In this document: positions 11,251 through 23,700 of the stretch, piece after piece
How positions within the stretch are numbered: position 1 is the stretch's first letter
How the letters are laid out: every line of letters begins with the position of its first letter
Origin: Aplectana chamaeleonis
Taxonomy: Eukaryota > Nematoda > Chromadorea > Rhabditida > Cosmocercidae
NCBI GenBank assembly: GCA_029168955.1
Contig: JAPDOI010000171.1
Location: 1,240,001 to 1,304,000, forward strand
DNA: 64,000 nucleotides
Reading direction: 5' to 3'
Program-made: the position numbers and the translations under genes
Notes under the pieces: generated by a model
The model's database searches: none
What the model was told of the DNA's origin: nothing
The model's input: the letters and a program-made list of their open reading frames with translations, nothing else

Positions 11251-12325
11251 TTTCACAACTTTACAAGGGTTTCTTCTACAATATCGTCAAACTCTAAAAG
11301 GCAAGTTGTTTTTCTTTGAAACATAGTGGTAGAAATGAAGAAACAGCTGCTAGGATTGCAAGATAATAGTTGCAACGCGGCTTCCTACAGACAAGATACA
11401 AGGCATATACTTTTTGAATTTAAAAGTCGAGAAAAGGAAGAAATGAGTTTTAAAATGACCCAATTGTACAGGGTTGGGGCACAATCCTAGACGGGGGAGA
11501 GGGGGGCACCCACCATTCAAGACAGAAGCGAAATGAACCACCGATTGGAAAGGCTACCAGTCGGAGTATTTTCATCAAGTTTCTATAAAAACAATGATTG
11601 ATAGCAGTATCAGACATCTTTTGTCAGAATTTTCCATCATTTCTATGAGTCTTGGGTGGCCTCACCCCGTCTAGGATAGACCCAGGGTCAGTCGCTCTAG
11701 CCAAACTTCGCCGGTTCTTGCTGACGTGGCTCGTCTGCGCCGGCCCATATGTCTGATTCGGAACAAGAACGATTGTTAAATACATCGTACGCGCAGAAAA
11801 CCGTATATTATTTTTTCATGTTTTTGCGTAGCTTGGCCCCTCTAGTGAACGAAAATGTTGAAGGGGCCCATGAAAACCTTCATTCTTCTTTCAACTCCCT
11901 TCTTCATTAAAGAAAAGTCAATCGGAACACATTGTAAATACGAATTTGAATTTCGCGCCAAAATCATTTTCAGAGTTTTTGCATGTGGAGTTCGTGCCGT
12001 AACTATTTTTCCTGTTGTCTTACGGTCGCACCAACATTCTAGGAAAAAGTGCTAGATGACTGGTGAGAATTGGTGGCGGATATTAATCTTTGACGCCTTC
12101 CAACCTCATCGTCCAACATTTTTGACGCGCCAAAGTTTACCAGTGTGGTCTACCGGGCTCAATCATAAAATTGAGCCTGAAAATGGAAATTGATTTCCAG
12201 CACGAACGATAGTTAAGTGCGCTAGAAGAAGACTACCGTAACCTTAGGAATGATGTTATTCGGCTCTCTTAAACAAATTTGATGATACCCAATTGATCAA
12301 TGATAAAGATAAAAGAAGTGAAGAG

Positions 12326-12349
12326 CGGTGTGTCTTCATTCACACACCG
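12326..12349 (+). other. Conserved 5'-region hairpin (copy 1)
   Basis: CGGTGTGT (12326-12333) pairs with ACACACCG (12342-12349) across a short loop. The same hairpin is present at 20469-20492 and 27215-27238. In copies 2 and 3 a TATAAAAG lies about 18 bp upstream, where copy 1 reads GATAAAAG. Confidence 0.55.
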
Positions 12350-12559
12350 TCCTTCTCCAGAGGTCAGCAGTTGAGGATCTGCCTGGACTACAAGCAGAAA
12401 AACAACACCAGCGGTAGTGAAGATGTAGCGAATTCGGAGTCAGAACTTAGAAAATTTTAGAGCCAACTCGAGTGAGATTACAATAGCCTTGTTCTGGCGC
12501 AATTGCCTATCGCTCTTGTTGGTTCGGAGGCATGACTTGCATACGGTGTCCTGGATATT

Positions 12560-15500
12560 AAACGGAGGTCCTGCGCACGTCCTTTGATGTTCTGCACACT
12601 CCTACTAAGGTCTTGCACACGATCCATGATGTCCTGCACACCCCTACTGAGGTCCTGCACAGGTCCCATGATGTCCTGCACACCCCTTCTGGGGTCCTGC
12701 ACACGTCCCATGATGTCCTGCCCACTTCTACTACGGTCCTGCACACGTACAATGATGTCCTGCACACCCCTACTGAGGTCCTGCACAGGTCCCATGGTGT
12801 CCTGCACACTCCTACTAAGGTCTTGCACACGATCCATGATGTCCTGCACACCCCTACTGAGGTCCTGCACAGGTCCCATGATGTCCTGCACACCCCTTCT
12901 GGGGTCCTGCACACGTCCCATGATGTCCTGCCCACTTATACTACGGTCCTGCACACGTACAATGATGTCCTGCACACTCCTACTGAGGTCCTGCACAGGT
13001 CCCATGGTGTCCTGCACACTCCTACTAAGGTCTTGCTTACGATCCATGATGTCCTGCACACTCCTACTGAGGTCCTGCACAGGTCCCATGATGTCCTGCA
13101 CACTCCTACTGAGGTCCTGCACAGGTCCCATGATGTCCTGCACACTTCTACTAAGGTCTTGCCCACGTTCCATGATGTCCTGCACACTCCTACTGAGGTC
13201 CTGCACAGGTCCCATGATGTCCTGCACACTCCTACTAAGGTCTTGCACACGTTCCATGATGTCTTGCACACTCTTACTGAGGTCCTGCACAGGTCCCATG
13301 ATGTCCTGCACACTCCTACTAAGGTCTTGCACACGTTCCATGATGTCCTGCACACCCCTACTGAGGTCCTGCACAGGTCCCATGATGTCCTGCACACCCC
13401 TTCTGCGGTCCTGCACACGTCCCATGATGTCCTGCCCACTTCTACTACGGTCCTGCACACGTACAATGATGTCCTGCACACTCCTACTGAGGTCCTGCAC
13501 AGGTCCCATGATGTCCTGCACACTCCTACTGAGGTCCTGCACAGGTCCCATGATGTCCTGCACACTCCTACTAAGGTCTTGCACACGTTCCATGATGTCC
13601 TGCACACTCCTACTGAGGTCCTGCACAGGTCCCATGATGTCCTGCACACTCCTACTAAGGTCTTGCACACGTTCCATGATGTCCTGCACACTCCTACTGA
13701 GGTCCTGCACAGGTCCCATGATGTCCTGCACACTCCTACTAAGGTCTTGCACACGTTCCATGATGTCCTGCACACCCCTACTGAGGTCATGCACAGGTCC
13801 CATGATGTCCTGCACACCCCTTCTGGGGTCCTGCACACGTCCCATGATGTCCTGCCCACTTCTACTACGGTCCTGCACACGTACAATGATGTCCTGCACA
13901 CTCCTACTGAGGTCCTGCACAGGTCCCATGGTGTCCCGCACACTCCTACTAAGGTCTTGCTTACGATCCATGATGTCCTGCACACTCCTACTGAGGTCCT
14001 GCACAGGTCCCATGATGTCCTGCACACTCCTACTGAGGTCCTGCACAGGTCCCATGATGTCCTGCACACTCCTACTAAGGTCTTGCACACGTTCCATGAT
14101 GTCCTGCACACTCCTACTGAGGTCCTGCACAGGTCCCATGATGTCCTGCACACTCCTACTAAGGTCTTGCACACGTTCCATGATGTCTTGCACACTCCTA
14201 CTGAGGTCCTGCACAGGTCCCATGATGTCCTGCACACTCCTACTAAGGTCTTGCACACGTTCCATGATGTCCTGCACACCCCTACTGAGGTCATGCACAG
14301 GTCCCATGATGTCCTGCACACCCCTTCTGGGGTCCTGCACACGTCCCATGATGTCCTGCCCACTTCTACTACGGTCCTGCACACGTACAATGATGTCCTG
14401 CACACTCCTACTGAGGTCCTGCACAGGTCCCATGATGTCCTGCACACTCCTACTGAGGTCCTGCACAGGTCCCATGATGTCCTGCACACTCCTACTAAGG
14501 TCTTGCACACGTTCCATGATGTCCTGCACACTCCTACTGAGGTCCTGCACAGGTCCCATGATGTCCTGCACACTCCTACTAAGGTCTTGCACACGTTCCA
14601 TGATGTCCTGCCCACTTCTACTACGGTCCTGCACACGTACAATGATGTCCTGCACACTCCTACTGAGGTCTTGCACACGTTCCATGATGTCCTGCACACC
14701 CCTACTGAGGTCCTGCACAGGTCCCATGATGTCCTGCACACCCCTTCTGGGGTCCTGCACACGTCCCATGATGTCCTGCCCACTTCTACTACGGTCCTGC
14801 ACACGTACAATGATGTCCTGCACACTCCTACTGAGGTCCTGCACAGGTCCCATGATGTCCTGCACACTCCTACTAAGGTCTTGCACACGTTCCATGATGT
14901 CCTGCACACTCCTACTGAGGTCCTGCACAGGTCCCATGATGTCCTGCACACTCCTACTGAGGTCCTGCACAGGTCCCATGATGTCCTGCACACTCCTACT
15001 ACGGTCCTGCACACGTACAATGATGTCCTGCACACTCCTACTAAGGTCTTCCACACGTTCCATGATGTCCTGCACCCTCCTACTGAGGTTCTGCACAGGT
15101 CCCATGATGTCCTGCACACTCCTACTAAGGTCTTGCACAGGTCCCATGATTCGTGCACACTCCTACTAAGGTCTTGCACACATTCTACGACGCCCTGCAC
15201 ACCCCTACTGGGGTCCTGCACACGTCCCATGATGTCCTGCTGACTCCTACTACGGTCCTGCACACGTTCCATGATGTCCTGCACACTCCTACTGAGGTCC
15301 TGCACAGGTCCCATGGTGTCCTGCACACTCCTACTAAGGTCTTGCACACGTTCCATGATGTCCTGCACACTCCTACTGAGGTCCTGCACACATTCTACGA
15401 CGTCCTGCACACCCCTACTGGGGTCCTGCACACGTCCCATGATGTCCTGTCCACTCCTACTACGGTCCTGCACACGTACAATGATGTCCTGCACACCCCT

Positions 15501-18500
15501 ACTGAGGTCCTGCACAGGTCCCATGGTGTCCTGCACACTCCTACTAAGGTCTTGCACACGATCCATGATGTCCTGCACACCCCTACTGAGGTCCTGCACA
15601 CATTCTACGACGTCCTGCACACCCCTACTGGGGTCCTGCACACGTCCCATGATGTCCTGCCCACTTCTACTACGGTCCTGCACACGTACAATGATGTCCT
15701 GCACACCCCTACTGAGGTCCTGCACAGGTCCCATGGTGTCCTGCACACTCCTACTAAGGTCTTGCACACGTTCCATGATGTCCTGCACACTCCTACTGAG
15801 GTCCTGCACAGGTCCCATGATGTCCTGCACACTCCTACTAAGGCCTTGCACACGTTCCATGATGTCCTGCACCCTCCTACTGAGGTCCTGCACAGGTCCC
15901 ATGATGTCCTGCACACTCCTACTAAGGTCTTGCACACGTTCCATGATGTCCTGCACACTCCTACTGAGGTCCTGCACAGGTCCCATGATGTCCTGCACAC
16001 TCCTACTAAGGTCTTGCACACGTTCCATGATGTCCTGCACACCCCTACTGAGGTCCTGCACAGGTCCCATGATGTCCTCCACACCTCTTCTGGGGTCCTG
16101 CTCACGTCCCATGATGTCCTGCCCACTTCTACTACGGTCCTGCACACGTACAATGATGTCCTGCACACTCCTACTGAGGTCCTGCACAGGTCCCATGATG
16201 TCCTGCACACTCCTACTAAGGTCTTGCACACGTTCCATGATGTCCTGCACACCCCTACTGAGGTCCTGCACAGGTCCCATGATGTCCTGCACACCCCTTC
16301 TGGGGTCCTGCACACGTCCCATGATGTCCTGCCCACTTCTACTACGGTCCTGCACACGTACAATGATGTCCTGCACACCCCTACTGAGGTCCTGCACAGG
16401 TCCCATGGTGTCCTGCACACTCCTACTAAGGTCTTGCACACGTTCCATGATGTCCTGCACACTCCTACTGAGGTCCTGCACAGGTCCCATGATGTCCTGC
16501 ACACTCCTACTAAGGTCTTGCACACGTTCCATGATGTCCTGCACACTCCTACTGAGGTCCTGCACAGGTCCCATGATGTCCTGCACACTTCTACTACGGT
16601 CCTGCACACGTACAATGATGTCCTGCACACTCCTACTGAGGTCCTGCACAGGTCCCATGATGTCCTGCACAGACCTACTAAGGTCTTGCACACGTTCCAT
16701 GATGTCGTGCACACCCCTACTGAGGTCCTGCACAGGTCCCATGATGTCCTGCACACCCCTTCTGGGGTCCTGCACACGTCCCATGATGTCCTGCCCACTT
16801 CTACTACGGTCCTGCACACGTACAATGATGTCCTGCACACCCCTACTGAGGTCCTCCTGCACAGGTCCCATGGTGTCCTGCACACTCCTACTAAGGTCTT
16901 GCACACGATCCATGATGTCCTGCACACCCCTACTGAGGTCCTGCACAGGTCCCATGATGTCCTGCACACCCCTTCTGGGGTCCTGCACACGTCCCATGAT
17001 GTCCTGCCCACTTATACTACGGTCCTGCACACGTACAATGATGTCCTGCACACTCCTACTGAGGTCCTGCACAGGTCCCATGGTGTCCTGCACACTCCTA
17101 CTAAGGTCTTGCTTACGATCCATGATGTCCTGCACACTCCTACTGAGGTCCTGCACAGGTCCCATGATGTCCTACACACTCCTACTGAGGTCCTGCACAG
17201 GTCCCATGATGTCCTGCACACTCCTACTAAGGTCTTGCACACGTTCCATGATGTCCTGCACACTCCTACTGAGGTCCTGCACAGGTCCCATGATGTCCTG
17301 CACACTCCTACTAAGGTCTTGCACACGTTCCATGATGTCCTGCACACTCCTACTGAGGTCCTGCGCACATTCTACGACGTCCTGCACACCCCTACTGGGG
17401 TCCTGCACACGTCCCATGATGTCCTGTCCACTCCTACTACGGTCCTGCACACGTTTCATGATGTCCTGCACACCCCTACTGAGGCCCTGCCCAGGTCCCA
17501 TGATGTCCTGCACACTCCTACTAAGGTCTTGCACACGTTCCATGATGTCCTGCACACTCCTACTGAGGTCCCGCACACATTCTACGACGTCCTGCACACC
17601 CCTACTGGGGTCCTGCACTCGTCCCATGATGTCCTGTCCACTCCTAATACGGTCCTGCACACGTTCCATGATGTCCTGCACACTCCTACTGAGGTCCTGC
17701 ACAGGTCCCATGATGTCCTGCACACTCCTACTAAGGTCTTGCACACGATCCATGATGTCCTGCACACTCCTACTGAGGTCCTGCACAGGTCCCAGGATGT
17801 CCTGCACACTCCTACTGAGGTCCTGCACAGGTCCCATGATGTCCTGCACACTCCTACTAAGGTCTTGCACACGTTCCATGATGTCCTGCACACTCCTACT
17901 GAGGTCCTGCACAGGTCCCATGATGTCCTGCACACTCCTACTAAGGTCTTGCACACGTTCCATGATGTCCTGCACACTCCTACTGAGGTCCTGCACACAT
18001 TCTACGACGTCCTGCACACCCCTACTGGGGTCCTGCGCACGTCCCATGATGTCCTGTCCACTCCTACTACGGTCCTGCACACGTTCCATGATGTCCTGCA
18101 CACTCCTACTGAGGTCCTGCACAGGTCCCATGATGTCCTGCACGCTCCTACTAAGGTCTTGCACACGTTCCATGATGTCCTGCACACTCCTACTGAGGTC
18201 CTGCACAGATCCCATGATGTCCTGCACACTCCTACTAAGGTCTTGCACACGTTCCATGATGTCCTGCACACTCCTACTGAGGTCCTGCACACATTCTACG
18301 ACGTCCTGCACACCCCTACTGGGGTCCTGCACACGTCCCATGATGTCCTGTCCACTCCTACTACGGTCCTGCACACATTCTACGACGTCCTGCACACCCT
18401 ACTGGGGTCCTGCACACGTCCCATGATGTCCTGTCCACTCCTACTACGGTCCTGCGCACGTTCCATGATGTCCTGCACACTCCTACTGAGGTCCTGCACA

Positions 18501-18890
18501 GGTCCCATGATGTCCTGCACACTCCTACTAAGGTCTTGCACGTTCCATGATGTCCTGCACACGTCCCATGATGTCCTGTCCACTCTAATGCGGTCCTGCA
18601 CAGGTCCCATGATGTCCTGCACACTCCTACTAAGGTCTTGCACACGTTCCATGATGTCCTGCACACTCCTACTGAGGTCTTGCACACGTTCCATGATGTC
18701 CTGCCCACTCCTACTGAGGTCCTGCACACATTCTACGACGTCCTGCACACCCCTACTGGGGGCCTGCACACGTTCCATGATGTCCTGCACACTCCTACTA
18801 AGGTCCTGCACACGTTCGATGATGTCCTGCATACTCCTACTGAGGCCCTGCCCACATTCTACGACGTCCTGCACACCCCTACTGAGGTCT
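12560..18890. repeat. Giant 21-bp minisatellite array, copy 1
   Basis: About 300 tandem 21-bp units. Two alternating half-units dominate: type A reads CTCCTACTGAGGTCCTGCAC plus A, and type B reads GGTCCCATGATGTCCTGCAC plus A, giving a 42-bp dimer. Variants (CGTACAATGATGT, CGTTCCATGATGT, TTCTACTACGGT, CCCTTCTGGGGT, ATTCTACGACGT) occur in a recurring order and form higher-order repeats of several hundred bases. Because 21 is a multiple of 3 and the unit lacks stops in four of six frames, frames of 860-1400 codons are open on both strands; this is expected of the repeat and is not evidence of genes. The right 3.7 kb is nearly identical to 22.1-25.6 kb. Confidence 0.95.
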
Positions 18891-19500
18891 CACATAGTCA
18901 ACCGACACTTCAGCACATCCTGCGACGCCTTCTTATCGATGGTGCGCTTTGAACGAATACGCGCCGCGGTCAAGTACATCAACCCGCACAGCGTCCTCTT
19001 CCGAGCCGGACGTTCAAAGTACACCACCCTGGAGAGCAAGGTGTTTATATGGAGTCTAAGAAAACAATGACTGATAACGAAAAACCCACCATTTTCATAA
19101 ACTATTCTTGAGAGGCCGGTTTCCGAGTTTCAAACGCCCGTTAGGGGCCCAGAAGTCATTATGGTGAGTTCTGACAATTATTTTCGTCATTCCCGTGGCC
19201 GATTACCTCTAGTCACAAATTTTCGAGCGATTTGGTCCACGCCTTCCAAAAAAATGGTTTTCGACGGACGGAGGTGGAGGCGGAGGCGGAGGCGGAGGCG
19301 GAGGCGGTGGTGGAGAACGTTTTTGCGTACTTTGAGAGGTCATAACTTTAGAAAGCGGGGACCAGTTGGGATGAAAAGTTGCATACATATGTAATTTCTT
19401 GCAGCGCGTCGAATAGTGTACAGCTCATACCTCTGTTGACGGTATGAATAGGTGATCTCATTGTAGGGTATCCGCGCGGGAAGAGATCAAAGCCAAATCC
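18891..19500 (+). repeat. Element 3' region (copy 1)
   Basis: Non-repetitive tail conserved in all four copies (25621-26242, 29490-30235, 44040-44843). It starts with CACATAGTCAACCGACACTT and includes GAGAGGCCGGTTTCCGAGTT, the (GGAGGC)n tract, and the phrase GGCATCCGCGCGGGAAGAGA (or GTATCCGCG in copies 1 and 2) before the hairpin. Confidence 0.85.
19271..19313. repeat. (GGAGGC)n microsatellite, copy 1
   Basis: About seven GGAGGC hexamers at a fixed place in the element's 3' region. Homologous tracts lie at about 26003-26052, 29876-30052 and 44424-44658. It can form G-quadruplexes on the plus strand. Confidence 0.9.
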
Positions 19501-19523
19501 TGGTGAGCGCTTCGCGCTCACCA
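19501..19523. other. Terminal hairpin of large element (copy 1)
   Basis: Stem TGGTGAGCGC / GCGCTCACCA with loop TTC, at the right end of the element. It is identical in copies 2 and 3. Copy 4 keeps the stem through a paired change. Confidence 0.85.
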
Positions 19524-20450
19524 CAATTTCACAACATTTAGGAGCAATGCCAAATCCTTGACCTTTTCTGCGGAGCCCAACTTTCAGAAATTTCACAACT
19601 TTTTACAAGGGTTTCCCTTCTACAATATCGTCGAGCTCCAGAAGTCAAGTTGTTTTTTTTTGAAAACATAGGGGTAGAAATGAAGAAACAACCGCTCCGC
19701 TGCTAAGACTGCAAGATAATTGTTGCAACGCGGCTTCCTACAAATAGATGCAAGGCATATACTTTTGAATTTAAAAGTCGAAAAATGAAGAAATGAGTTT
19801 CAAAATGACCCAATTGTACAGGTTCTAGGCACTCTTCTAGACGGGGGGGGGCACGCACCACTCAAGACAGAAATGAAATGAACGGCCCATTGGTGAGGCT
19901 ACCAGTCGAAGTATTTCCGTAGAGCTCTAATAAAAACAATGATTGATAGCGCAGTATCAGGCCTCTTTTATCAGAGTTTTTCATCATGTCTATGAGTTTT
20001 TGCGTAGCTTGGCCCCTCTAGTGAAAGAAAATGTTGAAGGGGCCCATGAAAACCTTCATTTGTAAAGAAAAGTCAATCGGAACACATTGTAAATACGAAT
20101 TTGAATTTCGCGCCTAAATCATTTTCGGAGTTTTTCTGCATGTGGAGTTCGTGCCGTAACCAATTTTTCCTGTTATCTTACTGTCACACCAACATTCTAG
20201 GAAAAAGGGCTAGATGACTGGTGAGAATTGGTGGCGGATATTAACCTCATCGTTCAACGTTTTTGACTCGCCAAAGTTTACCAGTGTTGTCTACCGGGCT
20301 CAATCATGAAATTGAGCCTGAAAAATGGAAATTGATTTCCAGCGCGAACGATAGTTAAGTGTGCCAGAAGAGGACTACCGTAATCTCAGGAATGATGTTA
20401 TTCGGCTCTCGTAAACAAATTTGATGATACCCAATTGATCAATGATAAAG

Positions 20451-20458
20451 TATAAAAG
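20451..20458 (+). promoter_or_regulatory. TATA-like box in element 5' region (copy 2)
   Basis: TATAAAAG followed by AAGTGAAGAGCGG and the conserved hairpin. The same box is at 27197-27204 in copy 3. In copy 4 it lies in an inverted segment. If active it would drive plus-strand transcription into the minisatellite, about 250 bp downstream. There is no direct evidence of activity. Confidence 0.35.
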
Positions 20459-20704
20459 AAGTGAAGAGCGGTGTGTCTTGATTCACACACCGTCCTTCTC
20501 TAGGGGTCAGCAGTTGAGGATCTGCCTGGACTAAAAAGCAGGAAAACATCACCACCTGTAGGGAAGATGAAGCGAATTCGGAGTCAGAACTTAGAAAATT
20601 TTAGAGCCAACTCGAGTGAGATTACGGTAGCCCTGTTCTGGCGGACTTAACTATCGTTCTTGTAGATTCGGAGGCCTGGCTTGCATACGGTGTCCTGAAC
20701 ATTG

Positions 20705-23700
20705 AACTGAGGTCCTGCACACCCCTACTGAGATCCAGCACACATTCCATGAAGTCCTGCTCATCCTTACAGGGGTCTTGCACACGTTTCATGATGTCCT
20801 GCACACTCCTACTGATGTCCTGCACACATTCCACGAAGTTCTGATCATCCTTACAGGGGGTCTTGCACACGTTTCATGATGTCCTGCACACTCCTACTAA
20901 GGTCCTGCACACATTCCATGATGTCCTGCACACCCCTATTGGGGTCCTGCACACGCTTCATGATGTCCTGCACACTCCTACTGATGTCCTGCACACATTC
21001 CACGAAGTTCTGATCATCCTTACAGGGGTCTTGCACACGTTTCATGATGTCCTGCACACTCCTATTAAGGTCCTGCACACATTCCATGATGTCCTGCACA
21101 CCCCTATTGGGGTCCTGCACACGTTCTATGATGTCCTGTGTAATTTTACTAAGGTCCTACACACATTCCATGACGTCCTGCTCAACCCTACTGGGGTCCT
21201 GCACACGCTTCATGATGTCCTGCACACTCCTACTGATGTCCTGCACACATTCCATGAAGTCCTGCTCATCCTTACAGGGGTCTTGCACATGTTTCATGAT
21301 GTCCTGCACACTCCTACTAAGGTCCTGCACACATTCTATGACGTCCTGCACACCCCTACTGGGGTCCTGCACAGGTCCCATGATGTCCTGCACACTCCCT
21401 ACTGATGTTTTGCACACATTCTACGATGTCCTGCACACCCCTACTGGGGTCCTACACAGGTTCCATGATGTCCTGCACACTCCTACTGGGGTCCTGCACA
21501 GGTCCCATGATGTCCTGCACACTCCTACTAAGGTCCTGCACACTCCTACTGAGGTCCTGCACACATTCTACGACGTCCTGCACACCCCTACTGGGGTCCT
21601 GCACAGGTTCCATGATATCCTGCACTCCTACTGAGGTCCTGTACAGGTCCCATAATGTCATGCACACTCCTACTGAGGTCCTGCACACCCCTACTGGGGT
21701 CCTGCACAGGTCCCATGATGTCCTGCACACTCCTACTAAGGTCCTGCACACTCCCACTGAGGTCCTGCACACATTCTACGACGTCCTGCACACCCTTACT
21801 GGGGTCCTGCACAGGTCCCAAAATGTCCTGCACACTCCTACTGAGGTCCTGCACACCCCTACTGGGGTCCTGCACAGGTCCCATGATGTCCTGCACACTC
21901 CTACTAAGGTCCTGCACACATTCTACGACGTCCTGCACACCCCTACTGGGGTCCTGCACACGTCCCATGATGTCCTGTCCACTCCTACTACGGTCCTGCA
22001 CACGTACAATGATGTCCTGCACACCCCTACTGAGGTCCTGCGCAGGTCCCATGGTGTCCTGCACACTCCTACTAAGGTCTTGCACACGTTCCATGATGTC
22101 CTGCACACTCCTACTGAGGTCCTGCACACATTCTACGACGTCCTGCACACCCTACTGGGGTCCTGCACACGTCCCATGATGTCCTGTCCACTCCTACTAC
22201 GGTCCTGCACACGTACAATGATGTCCTGCACACCCCTACTGAGGTCCTGCACAGGTCCCATGGTGTCCTGCACACTCCTACTAAGGTCTTGCACACGATC
22301 CATGATGTCCTGCACACCCCTACTGAGGTCCTGCACACATTCTACGACGTCCTGCACACACCCCTACTGGGGTCCTGCACACGTCCCATGATGTCCTGCC
22401 CACTTCTACTACGGTCCTGCACACGTACAATGATGTCCTGCACACCCCTACTGAGGTCCTGCACAGGTCCCATGGTGTCCTGCACACTCCTACTAAGGTC
22501 TTGCACACGTTCCATGATGTCCTGCACACTCCTACTGAGGTCCTGCACAGGTCCCATGATGTCCTGCACACTCCTACTAAGGCCTTGCACACGTTCCATG
22601 ATGTCCTGCACCCTCCTACTGAGGTCCTGCACAGGTCCCATGATGTCCTGCACACTCCTACTAAGGTCTTGCACACGTTCCATGATGTCCTGCACACTCC
22701 TACTGAGGTCCTGCACAGGTCCCATGATGTCCTGCACACTCCTACTAAGGTCTTGCACACGTTCCATGATGTCCTGCACACCCCTACTGAGGTCCTGCAC
22801 AGGTCCCATGATGTCCTGCACACCCCTTCTGGGGTCCTGCTCACGTCCCATGATGTCCTGCCCACTTCTACTACGGTCCTGCATACGTACAATGATGTCC
22901 TGCACACTCTACTGGAGGTCCTGCACAGGTCCCATGATGTCCTGCACACTCCTACTAAGGTCTTGCACACGTTCCATGATGTCCTGCACACCCCTACTGA
23001 GGTCCTGCACAGGTCCCATGATGTCCTGCACACCTTCTGGGGTCCTGCACACGTCCCATGATGTCCTGCCCACTTCTACTACGGTCCTGCACACGTACAA
23101 TGATGTCCTGCACACCCCTACTGAGGTCCTGCACAGGTCCCCATGGTGTCCTGCACACTCCTACTAAGGTCTTGCACACGTTCCATGATGTCCTGCACAC
23201 TCCTACTGAGGTCCTGCACAGGTCCCATGATGTCCTGCACACTCCTACTAAGGTCTTGCACACGTTCCATGATGTCCTGCACACTCCTACTGAGGTCCTG
23301 CACAGGTCCCATGATGTCCTGCACACTTCTACTACGGTCCTGCACACGTACAATGATGTCCTGCACACTCCTACTGAGGTCCTGCACAGGTCCCATGATG
23401 TCCTGCACAGACCTACTAAGGTCTTGCACACGTTCCATGATGTCGTGCACACCCCTACTGAGGTCCTGCACAGGTCCCATGATGTCCTGCACACCCCTTC
23501 TGGGGTCCTGCACACGTCCCATGATGTCCTGCCCACTTCTACTACGGTCCTGCACACGTACAATGATGTCCTGCACACCCCTACTGAGGTCCTGCACAGG
23601 TCCCATGGTGTCCTGCACACTCCTACTAAGGTCTTGCACACGATCCATGATGTCCTGCACACCCCTACTGAGGTCCTGCACAGGTCCCATGATGTCCTGC

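Larger units (their letters stand above)
10453..19523 (+). mobile_element. Large minisatellite-bearing element, copy 1 (array unit 1)
   Basis: The left end TTTCTGAAAGTTGGGCTCC is shared with copy 4 at 39331. Order of parts: left arm 10453-10693, spacer, right arm 11010-11250 (reverse complement of the left arm), a 5' region to about 12555, the 21-bp minisatellite 12560-18890, a 3' region 18891-19270, the (GGAGGC)n tract, a conserved tail, and the terminal hairpin 19501-19523. The next unit follows immediately. There is no ordinary terminal inverted repeat between the two outer ends. The plan (subterminal inverted repeat, central tandem repeat, 3' hairpin) resembles non-autonomous Helentron/DINE-type elements; that assignment is inference. 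No Rep/helicase gene is present. Confidence 0.6.

Noticed and set aside
19501..19523. Intrinsic (rho-independent) terminator
   Set aside because: A GC hairpin that looks like one, but the DNA is eukaryotic, no T-tract suited to it follows, and the hairpin is a conserved element end.
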